Notes under the pieces: model-generated
What the model saw: the letters and a program-made list of their open reading frames with translations, nothing else
What the model was told of the DNA's origin: nothing
Database searches by the model: none
Program-made: the position numbers and the translations under genes
Assembly (NCBI GenBank): GCA_017525605.1
Contig: JAFXSM010000024.1
Span: forward strand, 62,001 to 126,000
Length of the DNA: 64,000 nt
Origin: Treponema sp.
GTDB taxonomy: Bacteria; Spirochaetota; Spirochaetia; Treponematales; Treponemataceae
Direction of reading: 5' to 3'
In this document: positions 1 to 7,759 of the stretch, in pieces
Layout of the letters: every line of letters begins with the position of its first letter
How positions within the stretch are numbered: the first letter of the stretch is position 1

Positions 1-1
1 C

Positions 2-1366
2 GGTGTCGAATTCGACGAAATCGTGGAGAAGGGAAAGACGTTCGCGGACGTTCCGATTGACGTTGCTTCTTCGTACAGCAGCGAGGATGCCGATTTCACG
101 CTCCAGCTTTTCGAAAAGCTTTCCGCAATGCTCGAAAAAGAAAAGCTCACGGGCGTTTTCGACACGGAGATGAAAGTTCTTCCTGTGCTTGCGAAAATGG
201 AAATCGAGGGAATCCACATCTCTTCCGACGTTCTGAAAAATTATGGCGTGGAGCTTTCGCGGTCGATAGAAGATTTGCAGGAAGAGATTTATGCAGCGGC
301 GGGTCATCCGTTCAACATTTCTTCCACAAGGCAGCTTGGCGCGGTTTTGTTCGAGGAGATGAATTTGAAGGGCAGCAAAAAGACGAAATCTGGCTCTTAT
401 TCGACCGACGAGGAATCGCTGAAGTCTCTTTCTGACAATGCGTTCGTGGGAAAAATCCTTGATTACCGCGGAAAGACGAAATTGCTTTCGACTTACGTTG
501 ATGCTCTTCCGCTGCTTGCCGACGAGAACGGGCGCGTCCACACGAGTTTCGTGCAGACCGGTACCGCTACAGGCAGGCTTTCAAGCCGCGAGCCGAATCT
601 GCAGAACATTCCGGTGCGCGAGGAATCTGGCAGAAGAATCAGGAGCGCGTTCACCGCAATGCCTGGAAAAGTCCTGATTAGTGCGGACTACGCGCAGATT
701 GAGCTTGTCGTCCTTGCGCATTTGAGCGGCGACGAGAATCTTTGCAAAGCGTTCAATGACGGAGTTGACGTTCATAAATCAACGGCCTCGCTCATCTACG
801 GCGTTCCGATGGAAGAAGTGACGGCGGAAGAGAGAAGGAGCGCGAAGACGTTCAATTTCGGAATCATTTACGGAATGAGTGCGTTCAGGCTTGCGAACGA
901 CCTGAAAATCGGCTTCCGCGAGGCAAATGATTTTATCGACTCGTATTTCCAGATTTACTCCGGAGTGAAAGAATTTTTCGAAAAGACCGTGAAGGACGCT
1001 GAGAACACGGGCTTCACGACGACGATATCGGGCCGTAGGCGCGAAATCAAGAATATCTCGGCTTCGAACGCGAAAATCCGAGAGGCGGCTGTCAGGATGG
1101 CAAAGAATTCGCCGATTCAGGGAAGCGCGGCTGACATCGTGAAAAAGGCGATGCTCGACGTTGACAGCGCGTTGCGCGAGAATCCGACCGGCGCAAAGCT
1201 TTTGCTTCAGGTGCATGACGAGCTGATTTTTGAGTGCGACGATGACGAGAAAGCAATCTCGGACACGATTGCGCTTGTGACCGACAAGATGGAGCACGCG
1301 TTCTCGCTCCGTGTTCCGCTCCGTGTTTCTGTTGAATGCGGCAAGAATTGGGGAGAATTCCACTAA
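2..1366 (+). CDS. polA: DNA polymerase I, C-terminal part (5' end outside window)
   Basis: This is the polymerase (family A) portion of DNA polymerase I, which fills gaps in repair and lagging-strand maturation. The reading frame is open from base 2, so the gene begins upstream and the 5'-nuclease and most of the 3'-5' exonuclease regions are missing here. Visible motifs are motif A (SADYAQIEL, about base 680), motif B (RRSAKTFNFGIIYGMSAF, about 835) and motif C (LLLQVHDELIFE, about 1200), so the catalytic Asp and the HDE pair are present. One oddity is that the Arg normally following the motif A IEL is Val. The stop lies one base before coaE, so the two are probably co-transcribed. Confidence 0.97.
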   Translation, partial: GVEFDEIVEKGKTFADVPIDVASSYSSEDADFTLQLFEKLSAMLEKEKLTGVFDTEMKVLPVLAKMEIEGIHISSDVLKNYGVELSRSIEDLQEEIYAAAGHPFNISSTRQLGAVLFEEMNLKGSKKTKSGSYSTDEESLKSLSDNAFVGKILDYRGKTKLLSTYVDALPLLADENGRVHTSFVQTGTATGRLSSREPNLQNIPVREESGRRIRSAFTAMPGKVLISADYAQIELVVLAHLSGDENLCKAFNDGVDVHKSTASLIYGVPMEEVTAEERRSAKTFNFGIIYGMSAFRLANDLKIGFREANDFIDSYFQIYSGVKEFFEKTVKDAENTGFTTTISGRRREIKNISASNAKIREAAVRMAKNSPIQGSAADIVKKAMLDVDSALRENPTGAKLLLQVHDELIFECDDDEKAISDTIALVTDKMEHAFSLRVPLRVSVECGKNWGEFH

Positions 1367-1367
1367 A

Positions 1368-1988
1368 ATGGTACTTTGCGTTACAGGCTGCATGGCGGCT
1401 GGAAAAAATGCCGCCTCCGATATCCTCGAAAAGCACGGCTTTGTAGCAATCGATGCTGACAAAGTCGTGCATGAGATTCTTCGCGGAAAGACGTTTCAGG
1501 AAAAAGTCATTTTCACTTTCGCACCGTTCGCCGAAAAAAGCGGAATCGTTCTTCGGAACTGCGACGGGACACTTAACAGGCGCAATCTTGGGAAGCTGAT
1601 TTTTGCCGACAAGAAACTTCTTGAGATTCAGGAGTCGATTGTTTTCCCTGAAGTTGACAGAAAAATCGAAGAGTTCATCGAAAGCGGCATGAAAAGCGGA
1701 AAGGATGTCGTGGTGAATGCCACCGTGCTTTATAAAATTCCGTCCGTGAAGAAATGCGATGCTGTCATTTTCGTTGACGCTCCGGTTCTGACCAGGCTTT
1801 TCCGTGCCAGAAAACGCGACGGAATGAAAACGGTGCAGATTCTCCAGCGGTTTTGGTCGCAGAAAAATCTCTTCTCTAAATATAAAAAATCAAATGCCGA
1901 TACATTTAAAGTCAATAACACGGGCGATTTAACTGCGCTTGAGGAAAAATTGATGAAAAAAATCGGGGAATTGAAAAACGAAAAATAA
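1368..1988 (+). CDS. coaE: Dephospho-CoA kinase
   Basis: Predicted to catalyse the last step of coenzyme A synthesis, phosphorylation of the 3'-hydroxyl of dephospho-CoA. The ATG at 1368 follows the polA stop by one base; starts further upstream in this frame would overlap polA. The 206-residue length fits the family, as do the N-terminal nucleotide loop and the following AIDADKVVHEIL segment (the family DAD motif). The loop reads TGCMAAGKNAA, so the Ser/Thr after GK of a normal Walker A is Asn. The PEVDRKIEEF and VVVNATVLYKI segments match the family's middle region. The altered P-loop may be a lineage feature; activity is inferred. Confidence 0.88.
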   Translation: MVLCVTGCMAAGKNAASDILEKHGFVAIDADKVVHEILRGKTFQEKVIFTFAPFAEKSGIVLRNCDGTLNRRNLGKLIFADKKLLEIQESIVFPEVDRKIEEFIESGMKSGKDVVVNATVLYKIPSVKKCDAVIFVDAPVLTRLFRARKRDGMKTVQILQRFWSQKNLFSKYKKSNADTFKVNNTGDLTALEEKLMKKIGELKNEK

Positions 1989-2042
1989 AAAAGCGGATTT
2001 TCAAGACCAGCTGATTTATTGAAAAAAAATCGAGGGATATTT

Positions 2043-2957
2043 ATGGGTGACGTGAGAAATGACGAACCAATTTTAGGACCTGGCAGCCAGACTCAGAGAA
2101 GGACTTTGTGGATAATGGCGGCTGCCGGACTTTTCCTGCTTGTCGTGATAGGAGCTGCCGTTGTTCTGTATTCTCCGGCGGTGAACAAAGAAAGAGAGGG
2201 CAAAGCTGTTGCAAGCGAATACAATCCTGACGACGGCTGGAACGACGATGCGATAAAGACTGTTGAGGACGCTTCGTTGAGCGACGGTTCTTCTGTCTCG
2301 GAAATTCCTGACTCACCGTTCGAGTCTTCGCTTGACGCTGCGAAAGACACTTCGAGCGATGTCTATTCTTTTGACCTTGAGGACATGAAGCCGTTCGACT
2401 CGTCTTCCACAAGCTCTTCTGTCGCAACGACAGACCCGAAACTTGCGGATTCTGTTTTCGCTTCCGACATGGAGGGCGACCAGAACGCAATCGACCTGAA
2501 CAAGATTTCTTCGTCAACATCGAGCGTTTCGGCAAAGAACGAATTCACTGCGGCACAGCTTGAGAGCGCGAAATCTGCTTCTGCTGATTCTTCACGCTCT
2601 TCGTCATCTTCAGCTTCCGCAAAAAAATCTTCGTCTTCGTCGTCGGCTTCTTCTGCGAAAGTCGCATCTTCTTCGAAAACTTCGTCTTCATCTTCGTCTG
2701 CTTCGGTAAAGCACGCGTACTGGATTCAGGTCGGCTCGTTCTCGGACAAGTCGAAGGCAGATTCTGCACGCGAGAATTTGGAGAGCAAGGGCTACAGGAA
2801 CGTCTCGAATTCGACGACGAAAGAGGATATGTACCGCGTCAGAATCGGGCCGTATGCAGCAAAGAGCGAGGCTGAGAATGTCCTCGTCAAAGTCGTGAAA
2901 ATCAAGGGGTATGAAAATGCGTACGTTGTTGACGCGAATGCTCCTAAACAAAAGTAA
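2043..2957 (+). CDS. Membrane-anchored SPOR-domain protein
   Basis: A 304-residue protein probably binding denuded septal peptidoglycan. It has a short cytoplasmic N-terminus, one membrane segment (about residues 24-46), a long acidic and very Ser-rich linker, and a C-terminal SPOR domain of about 75 residues that starts near HAYWIQVGSFSDKSKADSA and contains YRVRIGPYAAKSEAE. The start at 2043 is chosen because GAGGGA at 2032-2037 lies 5 bases before it; an in-frame TTG at 2019 lacks a site. The low-complexity Ser stretch resembles other periplasmic spacers. A division or cell-wall role is inferred from the domain alone. Confidence 0.85.
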   Translation: MGDVRNDEPILGPGSQTQRRTLWIMAAAGLFLLVVIGAAVVLYSPAVNKEREGKAVASEYNPDDGWNDDAIKTVEDASLSDGSSVSEIPDSPFESSLDAAKDTSSDVYSFDLEDMKPFDSSSTSSSVATTDPKLADSVFASDMEGDQNAIDLNKISSSTSSVSAKNEFTAAQLESAKSASADSSRSSSSSASAKKSSSSSSASSAKVASSSKTSSSSSSASVKHAYWIQVGSFSDKSKADSARENLESKGYRNVSNSTTKEDMYRVRIGPYAAKSEAENVLVKVVKIKGYENAYVVDANAPKQK

Positions 2958-2965
2958 AAATATCT

Positions 2966-4036
2966 ATGTCTCCGTCCGCATCGCTTATTCTGCTTGAATA
3001 CAATGAATACAAGAGTTTTTATCAGAGCCTCGGGATGATTGTCAGGGAACTGATTCGCGAGGAAATCGAAAAACTCGACGTTCATATTGTTTCCGTGACT
3101 CACCGAATAAAAGAGGAGGAGAGCCTGAAGCGGAAACTTTCGCTCAAGGACGGAAAATACGACACGCTTTATGATTTGACCGACATTCTTGGCGTTCGAA
3201 TTATCACGATGTATTCGGACGAAATCGACAAGGTTGCGGAAATGCTGCAGCGTCTTTTCATAATCGACTGGAAAAATTCGGTTGACAAACGAAAGACGCT
3301 CGGCATACGCGAATTCGGTTATGTCTCACTGCATTACATCTGCTCGATAAACAACACGAGCAAATTCTTCAAAAATTACGAGGGCATCAGGTTCGAGATT
3401 CAGATTCGCACGCAGATGCAGCACATCTGGTCGGAAATCAACCACGATATCGGCTACAAAAGCGACTTCACGCTGCCGACTTCGTGCATGAGAAGCTTTT
3501 CCCGGCTTGCAAGTCTTATGGAAATTGCCGATGCGATGGCGTGCGACCTTCGAAATGAAATTTCCGACTACCTGAAATCCGTTTCCGAGAAAATCAGGAG
3601 CGATAATGCCGACGACATCGAAATCAACCGCGTTTCGATTATCGAGTACTCAAACAGCAACGACACGATTCAGAATTATCTGGACGAGTTCGAGAAAATC
3701 TGCCGCACGAACAGGATTGCGTTCGACGCGGATTTCTTCATCAAAAATCTGGACTGGTTCGGAATGAAAACGCTCGGCGACGTGCGCCTTCTTTTTGAGC
3801 GCGATTGTGCGCTTGCGCTTGAATACGCAAAGCACGTTTTCGCAGGAATGTCCACGGAAATCGTCACGACAAGCGTCGCTCTCAGATTCATCTTCAACGC
3901 CGAACTCATCGCAAAAAATTACAGCCTGGAACAAATCATCTCATTCTACTCAATAGCGATTCGCGACAAGGAACGCGCAAGAACACGCGCACTGGATTTG
4001 TTGGAATTCAAGAAAAATACACAGGCAACTTTATAG
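2966..4036 (+). CDS. RelA/SpoT-domain GTP pyrophosphokinase-like protein
   Basis: A 356-residue protein with a RelA/SpoT nucleotidyltransferase domain in its N-terminal half, as in small alarmone synthetases that make (p)ppGpp. Visible family segments are TDILGVRIITMYSDEID, REFGYVSLHYI and FEIQIRTQMQHIWSEINHD, which carry the D..G.R, GY.S.H and E.QIRT..Q..W signatures. There is no HD hydrolase, TGS or ACT domain, so this is a single-domain enzyme with an extra C-terminal helical region of about 150 residues. It starts 8 bases after the SPOR gene and has no clear ribosome site. Activity is inferred; some relatives are regulators or tRNA-targeting toxins. Confidence 0.82.
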   Translation: MSPSASLILLEYNEYKSFYQSLGMIVRELIREEIEKLDVHIVSVTHRIKEEESLKRKLSLKDGKYDTLYDLTDILGVRIITMYSDEIDKVAEMLQRLFIIDWKNSVDKRKTLGIREFGYVSLHYICSINNTSKFFKNYEGIRFEIQIRTQMQHIWSEINHDIGYKSDFTLPTSCMRSFSRLASLMEIADAMACDLRNEISDYLKSVSEKIRSDNADDIEINRVSIIEYSNSNDTIQNYLDEFEKICRTNRIAFDADFFIKNLDWFGMKTLGDVRLLFERDCALALEYAKHVFAGMSTEIVTTSVALRFIFNAELIAKNYSLEQIISFYSIAIRDKERARTRALDLLEFKKNTQATL

Positions 4037-4047
4037 TCACCTGTGTA
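4018..4047. terminator. Short hairpin between convergent genes
   Basis: TACACAGG at 4018-4025 pairs with CCTGTGTA at 4040-4047 around a 14-base loop that includes the stop codon of the RelA-like gene. It lies between two convergent genes and has no long T run, so its terminator role is tentative. Confidence 0.4.
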
Positions 4048-4067
4048 CTCTCAAAGTATCTTAAAAT

Positions 4068-5900
4068 TTACTGCTCAACATCGTAGCAGTTGATGTGAAG
4101 GTCTTTGAGCTGCTGTTCGTCTACGACTGACGGGCATTCGTCCATCGGGCTTGCCGCGAGGTTGTTCTTCGGGAAGGCGATGACTTCGTGGATTGATTCC
4201 TCGTGGCGCATGAGCATGATGAGGCGGTCGAGTCCCGGTGCGATTCCGCCGTGTGGAGGGGCACCGAACTTGAATGCCTGGACGAGGAAGCCGAATGCTT
4301 TCTGTGCGCGCTCTTCTGAGTAGCCGACAATCTTGAAGATTCTCTTCTGCAATGAAGGGTCGTTGATACGCATTGAGCCTGACGCAAGCTCGTAGCCGTT
4401 CAATATGAGGTCGTACAAGTCGCCCTTGACTGCGCCCGGGTCGCTTTCGAGCGTGTCCCAGTATTTTTTCTGCGGAAGAGTGAACATGTGGTGCTCAGTC
4501 TCCCAGTGGTTTTCCTCTTCGTTGAATGCGAAATACGGGAAGTCGATAATCCATGCGAAGTGGAATTCGTCTTTCGGGTCGTAGAGGTTCAAGTCTTTTC
4601 CGAGCTGCTTTCTGACTGCACCGAGCGCGACGCAAGCCGTCTGCCATTTCTCGTCGCTCACGAAAAGGAGAAGGTCATTCTTCTCGGCTCCGAGCTTTGA
4701 GCAGATTTCGCTCTCTTTTCCTGCGTAGAATTTTGAGATTCCGCCTTCGAATTTGCCCTCTGCGTTGACTTTCATCCATGCGAGGCCTTTTGCGTGGTTG
4801 ATTTTCGCGACAGTTTCGAGTGCTTCGACTGACTTCCTTGAGTATTTGTCGGCAACGTTCTTTACGACGAGTGCCTTGAGACCGCTTCTCTTGTGGCGTT
4901 CGATTGTTTTGTCGGCATTCGCGGCACCTGCTTTGAATGCGGAGAAGTCCGACAAATCAGCCATGAAAGCCGCGTCCTGCATTTTGAGGTCGAACCTCAA
5001 GTCAGGCTTGTCGCTTCCGTAGAGGTCGAACGCGTCGTCCCATGTGATTCTGTCGAATTTTGCAGGAAGCTCGTAATTCAATGTCTTCTTGAAGATGTGC
5101 TGCATGAGTCCTTCAGTTGTCGAAAGGACTTCTTCCCTGTTCGTGAAAGAAAGCTCCATGTCGATCTGAGTGAACTCTGGCTGGCGGTCGCCGCGTGCGT
5201 CCTCGTCGCGGTAGCAGCGTGCAATCTGGAAATACTTGTCGAAGCCGGAGACCATGAGGAGCTGCTTGTAGAGCTGCGGCGACTGAGGAAGGGAGTAGAA
5301 TTTTCCTGGGTGGACGCGGCTTGGAACGAGGTAGTCTCTTGCGCCTTCCGGTGTTGACTTGATGAATGTCGGAGTTTCGATTTCCAAAAATCCGAGGCCT
5401 GTGAGATATTCTCTTGTTGCGAATGTGACCTGGGAGCGGAGGATGATGTTCTTCTGCATCGGCTCTCTGCGGAGGTCGAGATATCTGTACTTGAGCCTTA
5501 TCTCTTCTGCAGGGAGCACGATTGTGCCGTCCTTCTGGCGGACTTCGTCAATCTGGAACGGAAGAACGTCGGAAGTCGTGAAGATTTCGATTTCCTCTGC
5601 CTCGACTTCGATTTCTCCTGTAGGCATGTCCTTGTTCACGTCCTTTTCGGCACGCGCGATTACAACGCCTTTTATTGCGACGCAGTACTCGGATTTGAGG
5701 GAAGAAGCGATTTTCTTCACGTCGTCTGATGCTTTGTCGCCTACTACAACTTGTGTGAATCCGTATCTGTCACGGAGAAGGATGAATGAAAGTCCACCGA
5801 GCAATCGATTTCTGTGAACCCAGCCGTTCAGAACTACAGTCTTTCCAACGTCAGACTTGCGCAAGTCGCCGCAAGTGACGGTTCTCTTTGAGTTTTCCAT
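4068..5900 (-). CDS. aspS: Aspartate--tRNA ligase
   Basis: Charges tRNA-Asp (class II synthetase, bacterial type with a GAD insertion). The 610 residues match the family length. The N-terminal OB domain begins with the LRKSDVGKTVVLNGWVHRNR region, motif 2 reads RCYRDEDARGDRQPEFTQ, and motif 3 is GGIAPGLDRLIML. The start at 5900 is chosen because the conserved N-terminus begins MENSKRTVTCG and an AAGG lies about 11 bases upstream; the frame is open 14 codons further but without support. The gene stands alone on the minus strand, facing the polA-coaE run. Confidence 0.97.
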   Translation of the reverse strand: MENSKRTVTCGDLRKSDVGKTVVLNGWVHRNRLLGGLSFILLRDRYGFTQVVVGDKASDDVKKIASSLKSEYCVAIKGVVIARAEKDVNKDMPTGEIEVEAEEIEIFTTSDVLPFQIDEVRQKDGTIVLPAEEIRLKYRYLDLRREPMQKNIILRSQVTFATREYLTGLGFLEIETPTFIKSTPEGARDYLVPSRVHPGKFYSLPQSPQLYKQLLMVSGFDKYFQIARCYRDEDARGDRQPEFTQIDMELSFTNREEVLSTTEGLMQHIFKKTLNYELPAKFDRITWDDAFDLYGSDKPDLRFDLKMQDAAFMADLSDFSAFKAGAANADKTIERHKRSGLKALVVKNVADKYSRKSVEALETVAKINHAKGLAWMKVNAEGKFEGGISKFYAGKESEICSKLGAEKNDLLLFVSDEKWQTACVALGAVRKQLGKDLNLYDPKDEFHFAWIIDFPYFAFNEEENHWETEHHMFTLPQKKYWDTLESDPGAVKGDLYDLILNGYELASGSMRINDPSLQKRIFKIVGYSEERAQKAFGFLVQAFKFGAPPHGGIAPGLDRLIMLMRHEESIHEVIAFPKNNLAASPMDECPSVVDEQQLKDLHINCYDVEQ

Positions 5901-5974
5901 AAATAAAGAAACCTTCGATAATAAAAAAAATTTTCTTTCCAAGCTCGAATGTCAAATTAATGCTAAATGTAAAT

Positions 5975-6080
5975 GTTGGAAACAAGCTCTCGGCGAGAAC
6001 CCTATATGAAAAACGGCAGTACCGCTACGCGGTGGCTGAATGTTTTTCATATAGGAACCTCGCCTACGCTTGTTTCCAGC
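5975..6080 (+). repeat. Palindromic element, copy 1 of 3
   Basis: A nested inverted repeat. The outermost arms are GGAAACAAGC and GCTTGTTTCC; next come boxes GCGAGAACC (5993-6001) and GAACCTCGC; a perfect 12-bp middle stem (6002-6013 with 6043-6054, CTATATGAAAAA) follows. The core CGGCAGTACCGCTACGCGGT then GGCTGA holds an ACCGC-TAC-GCGGT hairpin. The core and boxes recur in the copies at 9751 and 13520, but the middle stem sequence does not. Confidence 0.9.
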
Positions 6081-6164
6081 TTTGATTTGTAAAAATTGAT
6101 ATTCGGCTTTCCAATTCTAATGATAAAAATGCCTTTTCTCAATGAATGGGAAGAGTTTCAATCA

Positions 6165-6176
6165 AATAACGTTATT
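6165..6176. promoter_or_regulatory. Short perfect palindrome, possible operator
   Basis: AATAACGTTATT is a perfect 12-bp palindrome about 175 bases before the barrel-protein gene. Its size and position would fit a repressor or activator site, but no cognate regulator gene is visible, and chance occurrence in AT-rich DNA is possible. Confidence 0.25.
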
Positions 6177-6351
6177 GTTCAAAGGTTATAGGAATTTGTA
6201 TTTTCTTGATGAAATTTCAATATTCAGGATAAAAATTTGATATTTAACTGAATCTTTTATTCAAATAATAAGGTCATAGAAAAAACGAGGGATTCGAAAG
6301 GGCTTGCTGCTTTTCGGGATTCTCTGGAATAGAAAAATAAAGGGGGCTTCT

Positions 6352-7614
6352 ATGGCTATCAGAAAAAGTTTCAAGAAGATTTCGGCCGTATGTGCTTTGG
6401 CGGGACTTGGTATTTCTGCATTTGCAGTTGACATCAAGGCGAATATCAGAATGACTGGCGGTTTGTTCTGCGTTGACAAGAACGAGGCTAGCGGAGACAA
6501 GGAATATTCATATTTCTACAACGAACCGACCAAGCAGATTGACAATCCGGGCGACGGTCTCATTCTTGAGGTAGACAACGGAAACGCAGGCGCGCATCTT
6601 GCAATGTGGTACAAATCTGCGACAGCAAGCAACGAAAACGAATGGGCTGCATATTTCAGAAGAACTTACGTCTGGTTCAAGCCGATTGACATGCTCAAGT
6701 TGCAGGTGGGATATGTAGGCTGCGACAAGCACTTCAAGGAAAAGATTGACGAATGGAAGGTCGGAAGCCCTTTTGCAGTGACTGAGCGCGACTGGTCAAA
6801 GCATCCTGCTTATATCAACTGCAACGACGTTGAGGGATGGGGATTCGGATTTGAAGTTAACCCGATTGAGCCTCTTTTCATCAATGCAGGAATCACACCT
6901 GGAAAGCAGGGACACGTCACTTCTGAAAATAAAGAAGACACATCATGCATCTACGGAAAAGAGAACGACGGAAAGCAAATCAAAATCGCTCCGTATGGAT
7001 TTGGCGCTAGATACTACTGGGACAAATTCGAATTCCAGGCTTCTTTCCGCGATGGTGGTATGAGCGGTAACGACTGGACTTGGCGCGTTGCAAGATTCGG
7101 TGCCGGCTACACAGACGAGAGCACTTATGCGTTCATCCAGCCGATTCTCGGATTCGACTACAATGCTAGTGACCAGAAATGGGAAATGAACGGTATGTGT
7201 TTCGACCTTTACGGCGAATATAACTGGAATTCGTTCAAGTTCTACGCACACGCTCCTGTCACAATCCGCTGGGGTGACGCTGACACAGACAAGAACTACA
7301 TGGAATTCAACTTCAAGGCTGAGTACAACACTGGCTCACACGGAAACCTTGACGACGTTAAGCCGTACATCCAGCTCGGTTCAAATCAGGACGACGCTGC
7401 ATGGGGAAACACTGTTACAAGAGTCTGGCTCTTGGACAAGCACTTCAAGGATTCGTTCAACCTTACTTACAAAGCAGGTGTTGACTTCATGATTTCTGGC
7501 CTTGAAATCGATATCGGCGCAAAAATCGACCAGCTTTCTGAATATCACAAGACTGCTTACGGACACTCTTATATTGTGAGCGTTCCGTTCACACTCAAGT
7601 TCAAGAATTTCTAA
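6352..7614 (+). CDS. Exported outer-membrane beta-barrel-like protein
   Basis: A 420-residue exported protein. Residues 1-25 form a signal peptide with basic residues at 4-9 and an AFA cleavage site. The rest shows alternating aromatic/polar strands with many Tyr, Trp and Gly residues and ends in LKFKNF, a terminal Phe of the kind recognised by barrel assembly machinery. No family motif was recognised; treponemal porins and maltose- or glucan-related barrels look like this. The start at 6352 is fixed by AGGGGG 5 bases upstream. It opens the beta-glucan block, so a role in oligosaccharide passage across the outer membrane is a reasonable inference only. Confidence 0.75.
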   Translation: MAIRKSFKKISAVCALAGLGISAFAVDIKANIRMTGGLFCVDKNEASGDKEYSYFYNEPTKQIDNPGDGLILEVDNGNAGAHLAMWYKSATASNENEWAAYFRRTYVWFKPIDMLKLQVGYVGCDKHFKEKIDEWKVGSPFAVTERDWSKHPAYINCNDVEGWGFGFEVNPIEPLFINAGITPGKQGHVTSENKEDTSCIYGKENDGKQIKIAPYGFGARYYWDKFEFQASFRDGGMSGNDWTWRVARFGAGYTDESTYAFIQPILGFDYNASDQKWEMNGMCFDLYGEYNWNSFKFYAHAPVTIRWGDADTDKNYMEFNFKAEYNTGSHGNLDDVKPYIQLGSNQDDAAWGNTVTRVWLLDKHFKDSFNLTYKAGVDFMISGLEIDIGAKIDQLSEYHKTAYGHSYIVSVPFTLKFKNF

Positions 7615-7667
7615 TGCTTCGGCTTGCTTCGGCTTCGCTCAGCAACCTGCTTCGGCTTCGCTCAGCG
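7615..7667 (+). repeat. CTTCGGCT-type short direct repeats
   Basis: Directly after the barrel gene stop lie a partial unit (TGCTTCGGCT, 7615-7624) and two near-identical units (TGCTTCGGCTTCGCTCAGC at 7625 and 7648). An inverted relative is at 10948-10974 and a partial one near 11170. A G-rich stretch follows (7678-7697). Confidence 0.8.
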
Positions 7668-7724
7668 TCCGTGCTTTGGGGGGCGGTGGTTGGGCGGAGT
7701 GGAGAACAAAATTGCTGCTAACTA

Positions 7725-7738
7725 ACCGCAATTGCGGT
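7725..7738. promoter_or_regulatory. 14-bp perfect palindrome upstream of the lipoprotein gene
   Basis: ACCGCAATTGCGGT is fully self-complementary and ends about 10 bases before the AAAGGAGG ribosome site of the lipoprotein gene at 7760. It could be an operator or a small 5'-leader hairpin; nothing in the sequence decides which. Confidence 0.35.
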
Positions 7739-7759
7739 ACCTATATAAAGGAGGAAATT

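Larger units (their letters stand above)
5901..6351. other. Intergenic region between divergent aspS and the barrel protein
   Basis: About 450 AT-rich bases without a credible gene. It holds palindromic element copy 1 (5975-6080), a short palindrome AATAACGTTATT at 6165-6176, and AT-rich DNA with a TTTGATATTT stretch near 6236. AGGGGG at 6341-6346 is the ribosome site of the next gene. No clean promoter hexamer pair could be picked. Confidence 0.6.

Noticed and set aside
2580..2705. TCT/TCG-rich repetitive DNA in the SPOR gene
   Set aside because: It is the coding sequence of a Ser-rich linker, not an independent repeat.
7678..7697. G-rich stretch that might form a G-quadruplex
   Set aside because: Only one run of three and one of six G residues; the other runs are pairs, so a stable structure is doubtful.
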